NCBI GenBank assembly: GCA_016808115.1
Contig: JAEQBH010005101.1
Span: 124,001-188,000 of the forward strand
Length of the DNA stretch: 64,000 bases
Source of the DNA: Tetrastigma voinierianum
Lineage: Eukaryota; Streptophyta; Magnoliopsida; Vitales; Vitaceae
Direction: 5' to 3'
Position numbers and translations under genes: made by a program. Positions 32,328-44,879 of the stretch are shown piece by piece. The number at the start of each line of letters is the position of its first letter. The first letter of the stretch is position 1. The notes below the pieces were generated by a model. It worked only from the letters and a program-made list of their open reading frames with translations. It had not been told where the DNA came from and did not search any database.

Positions 32328-33619
32328 TTTTTTATTATAAAAAATTGGAGTAAAAGGGACAAATATATTTTCAAAATAAACTTGAAAATATTATACAAAA
32401 ATATCGCATAAAGATGATAATTAAATTCCTTATATATTTTGTCTCATCTCCACATTATAATTATATCATCAGGGTCATTTTTGTCCAAAAAGATTTTTAT
32501 TGTACCTCCTTTTACGTGTTAAAAAAATATGTTAGTTTTGAAAATATTAGGAATAATGTGTTTTTAGACAAAACTTTAGGTCTCTTTTTCTAGTAGATTA
32601 TATACTTCAAACCACTCATAATATTTGAGTAGATATTTATGGAGATAAATCTTAATATTTGAAGGGATAAATATAAAGATAAAATATGGATATTTGATGA
32701 GCCAAATCAAAATATTTAATGAGATATTTATGGAAATAAAATTTGGATTTTAAAGGAAAATTTCAGCAAGGTAACCTTATATAAACATGAATTGGAGATC
32801 ACCTTACAAATAAAGGAAAATATTCAAAATATTCAAAGAGATATTGAACCACGAGAATAAAAAGGAGACTAGAAGATGTTTCAAAATGTATCTCCAAACC
32901 ATAACAAAGTTGAAGTTCAAGATTCAAGGAGGTCTGAGTTTTCATGGGGATTGAGTGTTATTTTATCATTCTTATGCATACATGAGTTTTATGGGGATAA
33001 TTTGGGCATATGAGTATTGGGGGAATTAGGGGATCTTAATCTATGTTTCACCACCACTATAGGAGCACTAAAGCAAGAAGTGTATAAAAAGCGAGAGCTA
33101 TTGTTCTTGGTTTTAAGATCTAAACTTTTTAACCAAATTACATACGAACGCTTTGAACATATGTCGAGCTCCACGGATGCAAGCTTGGTTTGAATCAAGG
33201 TGAAACAATCTCAGACAAGTATGTACTATTTTCTGTACGAAGTTATATCAAAACAAATAAGCCTTTCTTTCGTAAAATATCTTTTAGATTTGTTTATTTT
33301 AAATCGTTATCCTTTTTCATTTTATAATTTTATTTATCTTCCTTAAATTATCTTTAAATTGCAGAATCCATTTTTAATGTTTTAAATTAAGTGGAAGGTT
33401 AAATATATGAAATTTATGATATATAAGGAAAATTTTGTGGGAATTATAAATTTATTTAACTTATCGTTTTATTTTAAAATTGAATTAATTATAAGATAAA
33501 GTTAATGAAAGGTGGCTTGTGTTAGGTAGCAAACATAAAAAATTAAACAGTATATAAGTGGCAAAATTTATCCGTATGTTAAGTTGATTTTAAGCTAATA
33601 TTAATTTTGTCCTAATTCA
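32328..33619. other. AT-rich intergenic sequence, no gene seen
   Basis: No coding domain on either strand. Runs such as ATATTTATGGAGATAAA and ATATTTATGGAAATAAA recur near 32635 and 32725, suggesting short internal duplications. Possible remnant LTR sequence around 32840-33230 could not be confirmed. Confidence 0.4.
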
Positions 33620-33790
33620 TGTGATAGTGCGTTTAATATTTAAATAGGTGAGACAAAGGGAGGGAAAAGGGCTCGGGTTCAAGTCCCTGTGGAGAGGGTT
33701 AAGTCCAAGCCTAGCTAAGAAGTAGATGTGCACTAGGAGCTACAAAATACTATGATGTAATGCAAAATGAATAGATGTCTAAAAAAAACA
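33620..33790 (+). repeat. SINE-like segment with a tRNA-type B box
   Basis: GGGTTCAAGTCCC at about 33677-33689 matches the RNA polymerase III B box (GGTTCAANNCC). It is followed by a non-coding stretch ending in an A run (AAAAAAAACA at 33781-33790). A box A candidate upstream is weak. This is consistent with a plant tRNA-derived SINE, but copy comparison is needed. Confidence 0.35.
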
Positions 33791-35814
33791 TTATTCTTAA
33801 GTTGATTTTAATTTAATTTGTATTTTTGGATATATGATAAAATTTAATAATTATTTAAATTGATTTAAACATAATTATATTTAAATTATTAATTTAAAAT
33901 TTAATTTTTAAGTATTAAATATATTTTATAAAATTAATTTACGATTTATTATAAGTTATTAATTGATATATTTATCCTCAAATTATAATTAGGACGAAAA
34001 AAAGTTGAATGACAACAAGACCATGAAGGTGATTAAAGTAAACGAGGATAGAACAGTGAAGAATAAATTAATTATTTTATTTATAATTCAATTTTTTTTT
34101 TAATTTTAGGTCCTACTATCAAGTTATTTGACCGAATATATTTAATTTATTTAACAAAATAAATTAAGGAATTGAATAATTCTAATAGTTTTTTTTGATA
34201 GCTAACACATTAGTTATAATGTTGATTAAGAAAAATCATTACAATTTAGTAAATTATTCTTATTAGAACTCAAATCCGGGCAACTTTAATAGTTCTATCA
34301 CGATGAGAATATTTTTTCAAAAAAAAAAAAATGAAAAAGAAAAGAAAAGATTGATGACCATTTTTTCAAAAAAAGAAAAAGAAGAATGCATTTTTAGCTA
34401 GAGCTGGTAAACCGGTAACCCCAACCCATTTCAGGCTGTGGGTCAAAACGAGTTGGGTTAATCTAATCAATTTCTATTTGGGCTACCTTTCAACAAGCCG
34501 AGTTCAACACATGCGGGTTGCGGGTCAAAACGGATTAAAACGTGTCAAAACCTTAAAAATGCTAAAAAAATTAATTTTAAAAATTCATCATTTTTCAAAT
34601 AAAAATAAATAATGTATAAATATATAATAATAATTAATATATAAAGTGATTGAGACTAAACAATGTAATAATAATATAATAATAGTAAACAAACTTAACA
34701 ATAAATAACGTTATAACATCAGTTATAACTGAAAGACAACTAATTACCAGTATTAAATAAGATTAAAACAACAAATAACAACTTAATAACATATCTCAAA
34801 AAACAATCCCAAAAGATCGTTGAAATCTCACATACCCATAATCTTCATTCTCATCCTCCTTATGTAGTCACACATGCGAGACTTCCTTATATCCATCATC
34901 TATTAATTAAATTCTTTAGAGTGTTAACAATATAAATTTCATTTATATTAGAATAAAGATTTTTTTTCAAAAAGGCATCTCAACCGTATAATGAAACATC
35001 CCATTTGTTTTGAAAATCCATTCTTTCTACATATGTAAGATATGAATTCCGAAAAAATTAATAAAGTGTATAATTTTTGTATTAATTCATTTTTAAAAAC
35101 AATAATATTTTATACACACTCTTCTCCTCTCTCAGCTTTTAATAACAAAATTATTTAAAATATACTAATATTCTGGTTATTAAATTTTAATTTTAATTAT
35201 AAACTAAAGATATAACTTCATTTTTTATAACAAAACATATGAGTAATTTAATAAAATTTGTAAAGGATAAATAAAATAAATGAAACTCTAAATATTTAAA
35301 ATAGGATTAATGAAATAAAATAAAAATATATTCACATATTAAAACTATAATTTATTTAATCTTCAAATGTATTTAGTAATTTTTCATATACAAATTTAAA
35401 TATTAAATTATCATATATAAATTATATTAAAAGATACATTTAAAAATTGAAAAATAAAATAGTTAAAACAACAAAGTTTACTATATTAATCATATATTAT
35501 AATAATAATTTTTAAATCCCTATGTTAATAAAAAGTATAGAGAAACGATCAATTTTAAGGTATTTAACTCAAAACCAATTACAAAAAGTAAACAAATAAA
35601 AAAATTCTCAGGCCAATCGTACTAATCCCCAAGAACCCATGAGCCATGAGCTAAACTGGTCGGCTAAGTTGGCCTGCTTTAATATTTTGAACTAAATTCT
35701 TACAAACCAACCCTCCAAAAATTTCACAAAATGTCGACCAGACATGAAGAGCTCACACCCATATCGCTCAATTCTATTCTCAGTCCCAGACTTCTCACAT
35801 TTTTGGTAGTTACG
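33791..35814. other. AT-rich sequence with a GGGTCAAAAC-rich segment
   Basis: Segment 34396-34550 begins TAGAGCTGGTAAACC and contains GGGTCAAAACGAG and GGGTCAAAACGG; such GGGTCxAAxCGGG runs next to a TAGAGCTGxxAAA start are common at ends of plant hAT-type elements. I could not find the opposite terminus. A second B-box-like motif (GAACTCAAATCC) is near 34265. Otherwise low-complexity AT sequence. Confidence 0.35.
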
Positions 35815-36760
35815 ATTGCTCATTTGAACGATGTTATCTACCTCCCAACTTAATCCTACACTTTCACTTTTATTAACAAAAGTTCATATGAAAATTGACT
35901 CATTGCATTTGTATTTTAGTTTTTATTCAAAAAATGGATAATAAAAGAATTACTTTTTTTTTTGTAATTTTTTTTAGTTAGATAGGTTAATTATTTTTAT
36001 TTAAAAATTAATTTTCTCAAAATTTAGATTAAAAATTATTTTTTTATAAATAATATATAAATTTTAATAGTCAATTTTTCTCATGCATTTTAATTTTTCA
36101 AAAATAACTTAAGAAAAATTATTTATCATGATAATTTAATGTTTATTTTTTTATAAATTTTATACAAATATTAAATAAATTAAAAGATAATTTTTTAAAT
36201 GGGTTAAATACTATAATCAATTTTATTTAAAAATTTATTTTCTGAAAATTTAGATAAAATTTTATTTTTTTTGTTAACATGTATAATGGAAATGATTGCA
36301 TGAAATTTATTTTTAAAAATAACTTAAAAATAAATTATCGTATCATAGTAATTTTATACATTCTAATAAATTTATAAAAAATAAAAATAAAAATATTATG
36401 ATAAATAATTTATTTCTTAAGTTATTTTTTAAAAAGATAAAATATCATGAAAAAAAAATCATCCTCATTATAAATGTTAAATTTAAATATTATTTATAAA
36501 AATAAATTTTATCTGAGTAAAATTAATTTCTTAATGGTTAATTGTCCTGATCTTAATTTTAAAACAATTTTAAAAAATCAATATTTTAAATTTTATATAA
36601 ATTTTAAAAAACACAGAGTCAATTTCATATTTACAATAATTATAAGGAGTTATTTTAACGTTTCAAAGTGTATGGATGTCAATATGAATAAAAGTGAAAG
36701 TGTTGGGGGTTGAGTAAGAAGGGTAGATAATAGTGGTTACCACAATCAATAAAAAAACAT
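35815..36760. repeat. AT-rich fold-back structure of about 0.9 kb
   Basis: Left arm TTATCTACC ... ACACTTTCACTTTTATT (about 35836-35878) matches the reverse complement of AATAAAAGTGAAAGTGTTGG ... GGTAGATAA (36686-36731). Inside, GAAAATTGACTC on the left pairs with GAGTCAATTTC on the right (36616). The centre is almost pure A/T with several smaller inverted matches. It has no coding capacity and resembles a fold-back or MITE-type element. Confidence 0.55.
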
Positions 36761-37742
36761 TTACTTTTCATGTTTTGGATGGTGCAAGGGGTTAGTTTTA
36801 ACATTCTAAAGTGCATGCGGTAAACGTCAGAAAACTGTGAAAGTGCAAGAGCTTAAGAAAGAAACATGAAAAATAAATTATAATCCATACATCATTTCTA
36901 GATATTATTTCAATTTACTTTGACTTATTTTAATTCTCTTTTATATTTATAATGATTAGTTATATAAATGATGTCTCAATATTTCAGTTTTTTTTTTTTA
37001 TTTTGGTGTCTCAATTTTTTCTTTAATCAATCAAGTGTCTAACTCTAAGGCTTTGTTCGATTCCTAACAAATGTTAAAAAAATGCAAAGGAAAGAAAATA
37101 TGAAAAGAACATAGAAGGAAAAAAAGTAAGGTTTCGAACCTCGGATCTTCCGTAAACTCATCCCACCTCTTCTTTACCCCTTGGGTAAGGTTTCAAAGGC
37201 TTATGATAAATAAAATTAATGAAGATAAAGTGATAGAGATATAAAAAGAAATATATTTATTATCCGTGCCACTACCTATTCTATGATTCCGAATCAACAG
37301 ATATATTGAACGACTCTTGACTAAACTAATAATAAAATAGCAACTATACCATGTATTAACAAATACTTTGTGATACTTTTAAATTATTTTGACCTAAAGT
37401 AATGAAGTAATGGAAAGGTCAACTCTACTTTTTCTATTTTGGAGGCTTAATGGATTTTACTTTACTAATGGAATTCATTGAGTATGCTTGTACCATTATT
37501 ACCATCGAGAAAGAAAGAGTCGATTTCAAGATTTTCTACTTTAGAGGCTAAAGTGGTTTTACTTTACTAATTTAATTAATTTAATATTAAGAGCTTTGTT
37601 AAAAAGAAACATTTTAACATCATTTACAAACTCATTTGCTCTTTTTGAATTTGGATAAAATCAATCAATTTTGAATTAGTAATCTATAAATTTTTTATAC
37701 CTTAAAATTGGACATCTAATTCTTATATATATATATATATAT
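36761..37742. other. AT-rich flank ending in a TA microsatellite
   Basis: No gene was recognised. At about 37129-37150 the minus strand has GAGGTTCGAAACC, a perfect tRNA-type B box, possibly a SINE fragment. The stretch ends with a (TA)n run at 37724-37742 that directly abuts the LTR of element E; a longer TA run (44811-44851) lies at the other end of E. Confidence 0.4.
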
Positions 37743-38117
37743 TGAAAATGTTGCTGAATGATGATTCAAAGGAGATAATCCCTCTTATGTATGAGAAAAT
37801 AAGAGAATTTCTTGAGGGATGGAAATAGTGTTAAAGAGTGTAAGGAAGCAAGATAAGGAGAAAGATAACTTTGCTTTTTTTTTTAGGGATAAATCATACA
37901 TAGAGTGGGAAGGCTTATTTATAGGCTCCTAAAATGACCTTCCAATAGCCTCATTAATGAGGGCATAATTGTATAAAGATTAATGATGCGATTTAGTGAG
38001 TATACATAATTCAAGATGAATCCATTCATTGCAAAACACTGAATCTAGAACGCTTTATTTGCGGTGACGTCGAACTGCTGTGGTGGTTTATCTATTTCAA
38101 AACCTTCGCTTATAACA
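37743..38117 (-). repeat. 3' LTR of element E
   Basis: 375 bp. In minus orientation it starts TGTTATAAGCG at 38117 and ends CATTTTCA at 37743. Directly upstream on the minus strand, CGAGGGGAAG (38118-38127) is the polypurine tract. Confidence 0.82.
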
Positions 38118-38389
38118 CTTCCCCTCGAATTATCATCCCACGACCGTACTCTTCTATTAAAACTCATTAGTAAAAACCATAGCTGGAACCAATAAGGAAA
38201 AGAAAGTACAATATTCTGTATGCAAGATCGCCTGACAGAAAACCTCATCGAAAAACCCAATGGGACAAAATCCATTAAAGAGAAAAAGAGCACAAAGATA
38301 CTAACATTAGGTCATAGCGGATTTCCCCTCATATCAACATCCTTTGGTTGGTGCATCCCAATCTTATATCTGAGTTTTATGAACGTTGA

Positions 38390-39585
38390 AGTTGGTAATG
38401 CCTTGGTGAATAGGTTTACTAGATTATCACCGCCGCATTTTGCTGAACGTCAATCTCACCATTCTTCGAGCTCATGAGTGTAAAATAACTTTGAGAGATA
38501 TGCTTAGTTATGTCTACTTTGATGTATATGTTCTTTTATTCAGGTGCCAGCGCAAGGTTTGTTGTAAATTTGCCAATGTTAAGTCGATAGTCTCTTTAAA
38601 AAAGTGGGAGTTGCTACGATTCCAACATGCCGATCATCGTGATCTTAACCATATACATTCACTAATAAGCTTTCTACGCAAGGTTAAGATCTCTGAATGA
38701 TTTGATGACGTGGCAATGCCAATATTTGTTTTGATGATTTCCATGAGATAGCAAAGACCATTACGCCAATACATATCCCATTGGGATCGAAGCTCGAAAG
38801 TGGGTCCGAAGATACCCTTATATCCGTATATCCGCTACGAGCAAAGCTTAATTTCTTTGAATAGAAGAGCCCTCATAATGCTGTTCCGAAGATATCGCAA
38901 TATGCTCGATACTATTCCAATGCCTTCAAGAAGTATAACTATATCTCGATCACACGACAACAGAAAAGTAATATCTAGCCGTGTACAAGTAGCAAGATAC
39001 ATAAGGACACCAATAGCACTAAGATAAGGTACTTCAGGACCAAGTAGTTCTTCACCCTTTTCAGATATGATAAATAAGTCCTTTTCACATCGGGCGATCG
39101 GACAAATCATTAGAGAAGTCAAAGGTGAGCTTCATTCAGAGGTAAAAGCTGCTTAAATTTTCTATGTTTCCATCGGGTGAACCAAATGCTATAGGGAAGT
39201 GTTTCTCTCAAGCCATGTTTTGTTTTTTCAGATTCATCCTCGACCCTTTAAGTAATCTTCATGTTTTGTGAGCTCTGAGTCCCAATGAAGATTTAGGATC
39301 ATCAAATATACGGATAATTAAACTGGCTTTTGATTTCTTATCAAAAATGCATGGGCATATAGGTTAAAGAAGTGGGACATCTCTTGTTAAATACCGCTGG
39401 AGCATGATTGTACCACATGCTCGGGATTGCTTTTTTTAATCCATACGTATCTTTGTAATTTTGATTGAGCACATACTACTTAGGTTTGTAATTTGTAAAT
39501 GTAACTGGGGTTTAGATTTTTATAGCTTATGCCTGTCGATGGGATTCATATAGATACGCTGTGGATATTATCTGATGAGACGTGA
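38390..39585 (-). pseudogene. Element E RT C-terminal part and RNase H remnant
   Basis: Minus-strand frame 39122-38835 shows LLGPEVPYLSAIGVLMYLATCTRLDI, the hallmark end of copia RT, then ILRYLRNS. Upstream, near 39580-39540, STAYLYES is the start of a motif that lies before the RT active site, and YGLKKA ... MWYN near 39470-39410 matches the copia YGLKQxxRMWY block. Downstream at 38830-38400 are ATSSNHSEIL (RNase H), CIWLRS, KHISPKFFYTH and a C-terminal FTK-like end. Numerous stops and frame changes; the catalytic YVDD region is badly damaged. Confidence 0.78.
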
Positions 39586-39590
39586 CAAAT

Positions 39591-41346
39591 GTGATGACTC
39601 CCATCCCTGTGGTGCCCTGCTGATCACCTGTCAACCCGCGAATACTTTAGTGTCTCAGTATCGGGAGATCTTATACATGTGAGTAAAATGGCTACTTCGC
39701 CTCCATACACCAATACTACCTCAAAATCTAACCAACTATAGCACAATAGTTCAAGAGTACAGGTTATTTTAACCAAACATATATCAAAAGTTAGAGCCAA
39801 CATATGTGTTGGCAACAATGTCAAAGCCACAATCCGGCTTTCTTCTAAACGCGGCCTCTAGTGAGCGTCGTCCCTCCCAGACACTGCATCAAATACGATC
39901 CTCGACAAGCAGGAGTAATGCCCAAGAAGTGATAATTCCCACATGGGTTACTCCCACCTATAAGACATAAATATGGCAAGCAAACACACTCAAGAAAATA
40001 CATGATCCTACTTGAATGTCTGCATGCCCAATCCCATGTCTCGAGTCCTCACCGACTCTCTCACACATGCCTAAGCCAAATGCGAGCAAAAATACAGTTT
40101 TCAAAACAAAAAGTTTTTTGTTCTCCAAAACCTACTACCGAGTTTTGGTAAATATATTGGACAACCCTCCGAGGTGAATTGTTGGGTAATTCTCCGAAAC
40201 AGTCATGGGTCAGCCTCCGAGATGAACTATTGGACAACTCCCCAAGGTAATTCTTTGGAAAATCTTTCTTGAAATTCCTTTCACAACCGTTTGATTTCTA
40301 TTTTTCTTCATGTCATGCACTCACACTCTACCATCTAGTGGTGCCTCTGCATGGAATGCATTATTCCATTTCACACAATTCATGCTAATATTTACATGTA
40401 TATATTAACAAAAATTAAATTCTACATAATTCATATACCTGGAATTACAATCAATAACACCAAAATTAGCTCACATGGGCTAATAACAATCCAAGCAATT
40501 CATTTTGAATCACCCAACTAATACAAAAATCACACAACATATCACGTGAATGCGAGAACCTCAGTGGCTCCGCGACTGAAGCTCATCGACCATGCTGCAA
40601 GTAGGGATTTTCTTCAATTCTGGGCTCAAAGATTTTGAGATCGAAACACTCGCCATTCGTGCCTCAACAACCCCATCCATTAAAATGGCTTTAGTCAAAG
40701 AATAAACTAGTAGGAAAAAATCCCTACCTCTTTGAGAAAGTTAGAACTTCATTAAAACGTGCTCACGCCAGAATTTTGTCGCTAGAACAATCCTTGTTTC
40801 TTGCTCGACGAGAACCGACTGGCCCAAACGCCGGAAATCTAGAGAGAAGTCACTCTTTCTCTCTCTAAAACCAGCCTCCCCACACCTACCGACGTTTCCG
40901 GGGGCCGCAAATCGGGGAAAGAAGACATGCCTGAACCTAATATTAATCTTTTAACTTAATTCCTATTTTGTCCATTCATTTAACTATTTGACTTAAAGGG
41001 CCTTTTTGACACTTGGCTTAATCTAAGCCATTCATTTCCATCCTCTCACTAATTATGCAACATATGTCACATGGGTACATGTGGTAGGTTACTTTTGTCA
41101 CATCACATGTCTTTCACAAGCTGTCATACGACACCCGACACCGACACCCGGTGCCTTGAAAAACATGAAATTTCGACTGTCTCGGAATTCGACGAAATTC
41201 GACGTGGTAGCTAGATTCGTGAGAAGATTCCAACTGGTGAAGTCCGCTTTCACATCCGGGAGATCTGTGAAAAATTCCCCTCGACTTTGACCTAAATACC
41301 ATTTTACCATTTTAAAATTAGGAATTTTCTGAAGCTTGCCTATATC
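39591..41346 (-). mobile_element. Solo LTR D (Ty3/gypsy type) inserted in the RT of element E
   Basis: CAAAT stands at both edges (39586-39590 and 41347-41351). Removing the insertion with one CAAAT copy brings the two halves of the copia RT together at matching positions. The insert, 1756 bp, has no coding domain. Read on the minus strand it aligns in order with LTR C (53028-55204): ATTTCATGTTTTTC near the start, GAGGACTCGAGACATGGG and ATTCAAGTAGGATCATGTAT near the end. Its terminal dinucleotides are no longer canonical TG/CA. Confidence 0.8.
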
Positions 41347-41351
41347 CAAAT

Positions 41352-42240
41352 ATTTTTAGAGGATCCGGCTAAGCTTATTAAAAATGGAGGCATTAAGTCT
41401 GACATGTGAATATGTTTTCTCAGAGTCAATACCAAGCTCTACGAGAACCTCAGGCTACTAATTGGCGCTTTTATATCTTATGATCTTATTATTCTTACGC
41501 TTTTCGTACAAACAATTTATTTTGTAAACAACATGCTTTTATATCTTTAGGTGTTTGAATTACAGGTCCAAAAACTTCTCATTTCATTAACGAGTTTAAT
41601 TTCAAGCCACATAACTTCTTTCATTTGGCCAATCATTTCTATTTTGTTTCTTCCACATTTTGTGTCTGGATCTTCATCATTTCTTATGATGTCTAAGGCT
41701 ACTGGAAAGCAAAATATTGTTAATATAATATTGTTTCGATCCCATTTAACTTCCTCTCAGGTGCCATATAATCTCTATTGAGATTTCACTATTTTTAGGT
41801 GCACTGTGCTCTTTCAAGGGCTATTTCTTGTCGTGGACCCTTTCAGGTCCCTTATTCAACTTATGCCTTCGTGATAAGCATTATGTTCCATATTAGTATC
41901 AATTTTTGTGTCTTCTCCTCTCTTTCTCGAGAGCATCTTTTCGGTAGCTAAAAGGTCTCCCATCCTTTAAGCTTTTTTTAGATTCATTTAAGCGCTTGTC
42001 CTTAGTATTATCAACTGCGTTAGAGTATTGAAAAATGACATGTAACTTTGTCACTTTCTTTGTATCAGTGAATGCATCAGGTAATTGATTTGCAAGATTT
42101 TGAAAATGAATGATCATTTGAACTTCCAGTTCACTTTGATTTGTAAGTGGATCGAACGGTATTATTATAGATGCATTCCAGTGATTGCCGTTAATCGAAT
42201 TTTTCCCTAATGGTGGGAATAAATTTGGTTAAATGTCATC
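41352..42240 (-). pseudogene. Element E integrase C-terminal and RT N-terminal remnant
   Basis: On the minus strand, 42117-41900 reads MIIHFQNLANQLPDAFTDTKKVTK, the copia linker between integrase and RT. Lower, 41760-41560 contains WPKWKE-like and the KKREVFGPV-like RT entrance in broken frames, and 41420-41360 reads SEKTYS, immediately before the break caused by LTR D. The frame is interrupted repeatedly by single-base changes. Confidence 0.72.
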
Positions 42241-43154
42241 AACAAACGTGCTATGAAAAACATCTCTCTTGTCGAAGCCCATGTATTCTGCGATGGAAGT
42301 GGGAATCATATCCCACATAAATCCCAAGTCTTCTTTGCACCCATTTTAAGTATAGATAAAAGAAGGCACTGGTACATGGGGATAACCAAATATTCTTATA
42401 TGAGATATATTTGATGGCTTGCCGAGCACAAAGCCGGGAAAGGGAGTATTCATGGTAGACAAGAGGTCGAATATGAACTTAGCTCGTGCTGATGCATAAT
42501 AGCATGCCCTTACAATATGGGTAATGAAGCTCATTAATAAAGTGGGTCGCTATTAATTGAAGACGCTTGATAAGGGACTCTGCTAAACCATTTTGTATGA
42601 GGTGAGCAATTAGATGCTCAATGTTTATCCCGATTAACATGTAATAATTTGAAATTTTGGGAGGTAAACTCACCAAAGATTATCAAGTCTCGATACTTTT
42701 GATCGGATAATCGTGAAATTGTGCCCGTACCTTGCTATTTCAGGGGCAAGGAGTCTAGAGAAGGCACATACGGGCAAAGGGAGACAAACATGCGACCATC
42801 TTGTAGAAGATCTACACATCCATGAAGTACCGAAAGGTCCACATGGTGATGAATGGTCCACAAATGTCCCCATGTACTCTTTCTAAAAATATTGGGACTC
42901 AAACTTGACTTTTGTATGATGTTTCTCATCATCAATTTTCTCGTGAGCACGCTAAGAACACATGGGTATTCATGGGACAAGAGAATCTTTTGGTTTTTTA
43001 ATTTATGCCCTTGTGAGTTTTCTATGATCCTTCTCATCATTGAAGATCCAGGGTGACCTAACCTGTCATGCCAAAGGACAAAAGTCTTTGGGTCGTTGAA
43101 CTTCTGGTTCACGACAACGTATGACTCAATAGGCTTTATAGTTGTATGATACAA
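42240..43154 (-). pseudogene. Element E GAG-pre-integrase and integrase remnant
   Basis: The frame 43154-42735 contains LWHDRLGHPGSSMMRRIIEN, the GAG-pre-integrase domain that holds the integrase zinc-binding His/Cys residues. After frame changes, 42640-42540 reads INIEHLIAH then QNGLAESLIKRLQLIA, the block that carries the third catalytic residue (E in GLAES), and 42440-42360 reads FGKPSNISHIRIFGYP-like text typical of the core's end. D residues of the first two catalytic positions were not confirmed. Confidence 0.82.
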
Positions 43155-43315
43155 CCCAAAGTGGAGAAAGCTAAGAGTGTCTCAACAAGAAGCTATTATG
43201 CAACAATAGAGGTAATATAAAGACACTCTTTATTACCATCATTCATCTCTATTTGTCTAGAGCAATGACATGTAAAATAAAAAATATAAAAATAATATAA
43301 TAACAAAGTGATAAT

Positions 43316-44400
43316 TTATTTATTATTAGCTATAAGAGAGGATGTATCATTCAATAGTAATATTTTTGTAATGTCCATCAAATAATTGTTCTCAAGGGGT
43401 GCTCCCAAAAGAAATAAGTGAAATCCACACTGTATACTAAAGATAGGTCTAGTCTTTTGTGTAATAGTAAAGTTCATTTCTATATTTTTCTCTATCTTTT
43501 TTGAAGATGCTTTGGTAAAGGTCCACCAAATGTTTGTCAGATGACAGTATGTGACCAATGTCCTTTCTATGTTCCACATCTATACATGTATTCTCATGGC
43601 TCTTGAAGGCGTATTCTCATGCGATGCTTCATCTTGTTTTGCTTCCAGATATTCCACTCGTCGGGTGCATCAAGCTTTTCCCTTTATGGGTAGAATTATT
43701 ACCATGAGTCTCCATGGACGTAGAATTCCTTCCATGACCATGACCAGAAACACCCCCAACCCCGACCCCACTCATGACTTATGTCCACTGTATTACTGCT
43801 GAGATGATATCGATTTCTCTTCATGAATTAGTTTTACTTCAATGAAATGAGACTGGTGATTTTTCATTAAAAGCTCATTATTCTGCTTGGCCACAAGGAG
43901 ACATGAAATTAGTTTAGAATACTTTTTGAACCTCGCATTCCTACACACTACAAAGAGCATGGAATGGGTGAATGTTTTCTCTAGCATGTCTTCCTCTCAG
44001 GACCTTTCACATGTACTAAACTAGGAGCTGATTCTAAATAAAAGCAAAGGTTCATCAATCAAGTTAAATTAAAACTTATTCAAATGACGGAAGTTTAGGA
44101 GGATTACCCGTTTCTTTCCGGTGTTGTATTCCCTTTAACTCATTCCATATAGAGAGGATCTTGGCAAAGATGATTCAATTTTAAGTCCCTCATGGAGATG
44201 ACAGCCATGGCATCCATCGATTTCATGATCCCTAGTGTGATGTTAATTTCATTCTTTATCATGAGCTCACCATAACATATATGTGATCCTCAAGATCATG
44301 ACTCAAGTATTATATAGCTTCTTCAGAAACACTAAGGTCACAACCCCACCTTTGAAGACTGACATTTTCAAAAAAAACTTTGAATGTGATTTGAAAAACA
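43316..44400 (-). pseudogene. Element E gag and protease region remnant
   Basis: MLEKTFTHSM at 43987 followed by KLISCLLVAKQNNELLMKNHQS (to about 43855) is copia gag and matches element F. Near 43579-43520, ERTLVTYCHLTNIWWTF is a degraded zinc knuckle and following basic region. The N-terminal part, 44400-44000, is visible only in fragments such as LHEGLK. The protease active site was not identified with confidence. Confidence 0.7.
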
Positions 44401-44461
44401 AAGGCAATTTACAAAATATCTGATGATTACTTCTAGAGTATTGATCAGTTGATAACATTTA

Positions 44462-44807
44462 TGAAAATACAGTTGAATTATTATCCAAAGTGAGAGGTCC
44501 CTCCACAAATAGAAAATAATAAATTTCAGATATGTTATGCCAAAGAGAGCAAGGAAGCAAGATGTGTTGTTATGGCTTTTGCTTTTTTCCCGGATAAATC
44601 ATACATAGTATGGGAAGGCCTATTTATAGGTCTAAATGTGACATTCTCAATATCCTCATTAATATGAATTAAATGAGGTATTAATTACAAGATAATGATG
44701 GATTTATGTATACAAAAATTCAAGATGAATCCATTCATTGTAAAACCTAATCCTGAATCGCTTATCGTGTGACGTCGAATCCTACTTTAAAACTGCCGCT
44801 TATAATA
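44462..44807 (-). repeat. 5' LTR of element E
   Basis: 346 bp. It matches the 3' LTR in blocks including GCAAGGAAGCAAGAT, GGATAAATCATACATAG, AAGATGAATCCATTCATTG and CCGCTTATAA. The first bases are changed (TATTATAAGCG instead of TGTTATAAGCG). Confidence 0.8.
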
Positions 44808-44810
44808 TGA

Positions 44811-44851
44811 GTATATATATATATAGGTATATATATATATATATATATATA
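44811..44851. repeat. TA microsatellite
   Basis: Two (TA)n runs separated by GG mark the outer 5' boundary of element E; a shorter TA run marks the other boundary at 37724-37742. Confidence 0.9.
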
Positions 44852-44879
44852 CATGAGCTAGAATTAGAAGTTAAGGGTT

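Larger units (their letters stand above)
37743..44807 (-). mobile_element. Element E: Ty1/copia retrotransposon, minus strand, decayed
   Basis: LTRs at 37743-38117 (3') and 44462-44807 (5') in minus orientation enclose gag, GAG-pre-integrase, integrase, RT and RNase H in that order, the copia order. Both LTRs carry a TATA box, TATAAATA, on the minus strand (37917-37924; 44621-44628) within the same CCTATAAATA-GGCCTTCCC-like context. TA microsatellite DNA lies on both outer sides, consistent with insertion into a TA repeat. The RT is split by solo LTR D. Many stops and shifts. Element F belongs to a related copia family. Confidence 0.85.

Noticed and set aside
33620..33790. tRNA gene
   Set aside because: Only a B box is convincing; there is no cloverleaf with an anticodon arm.
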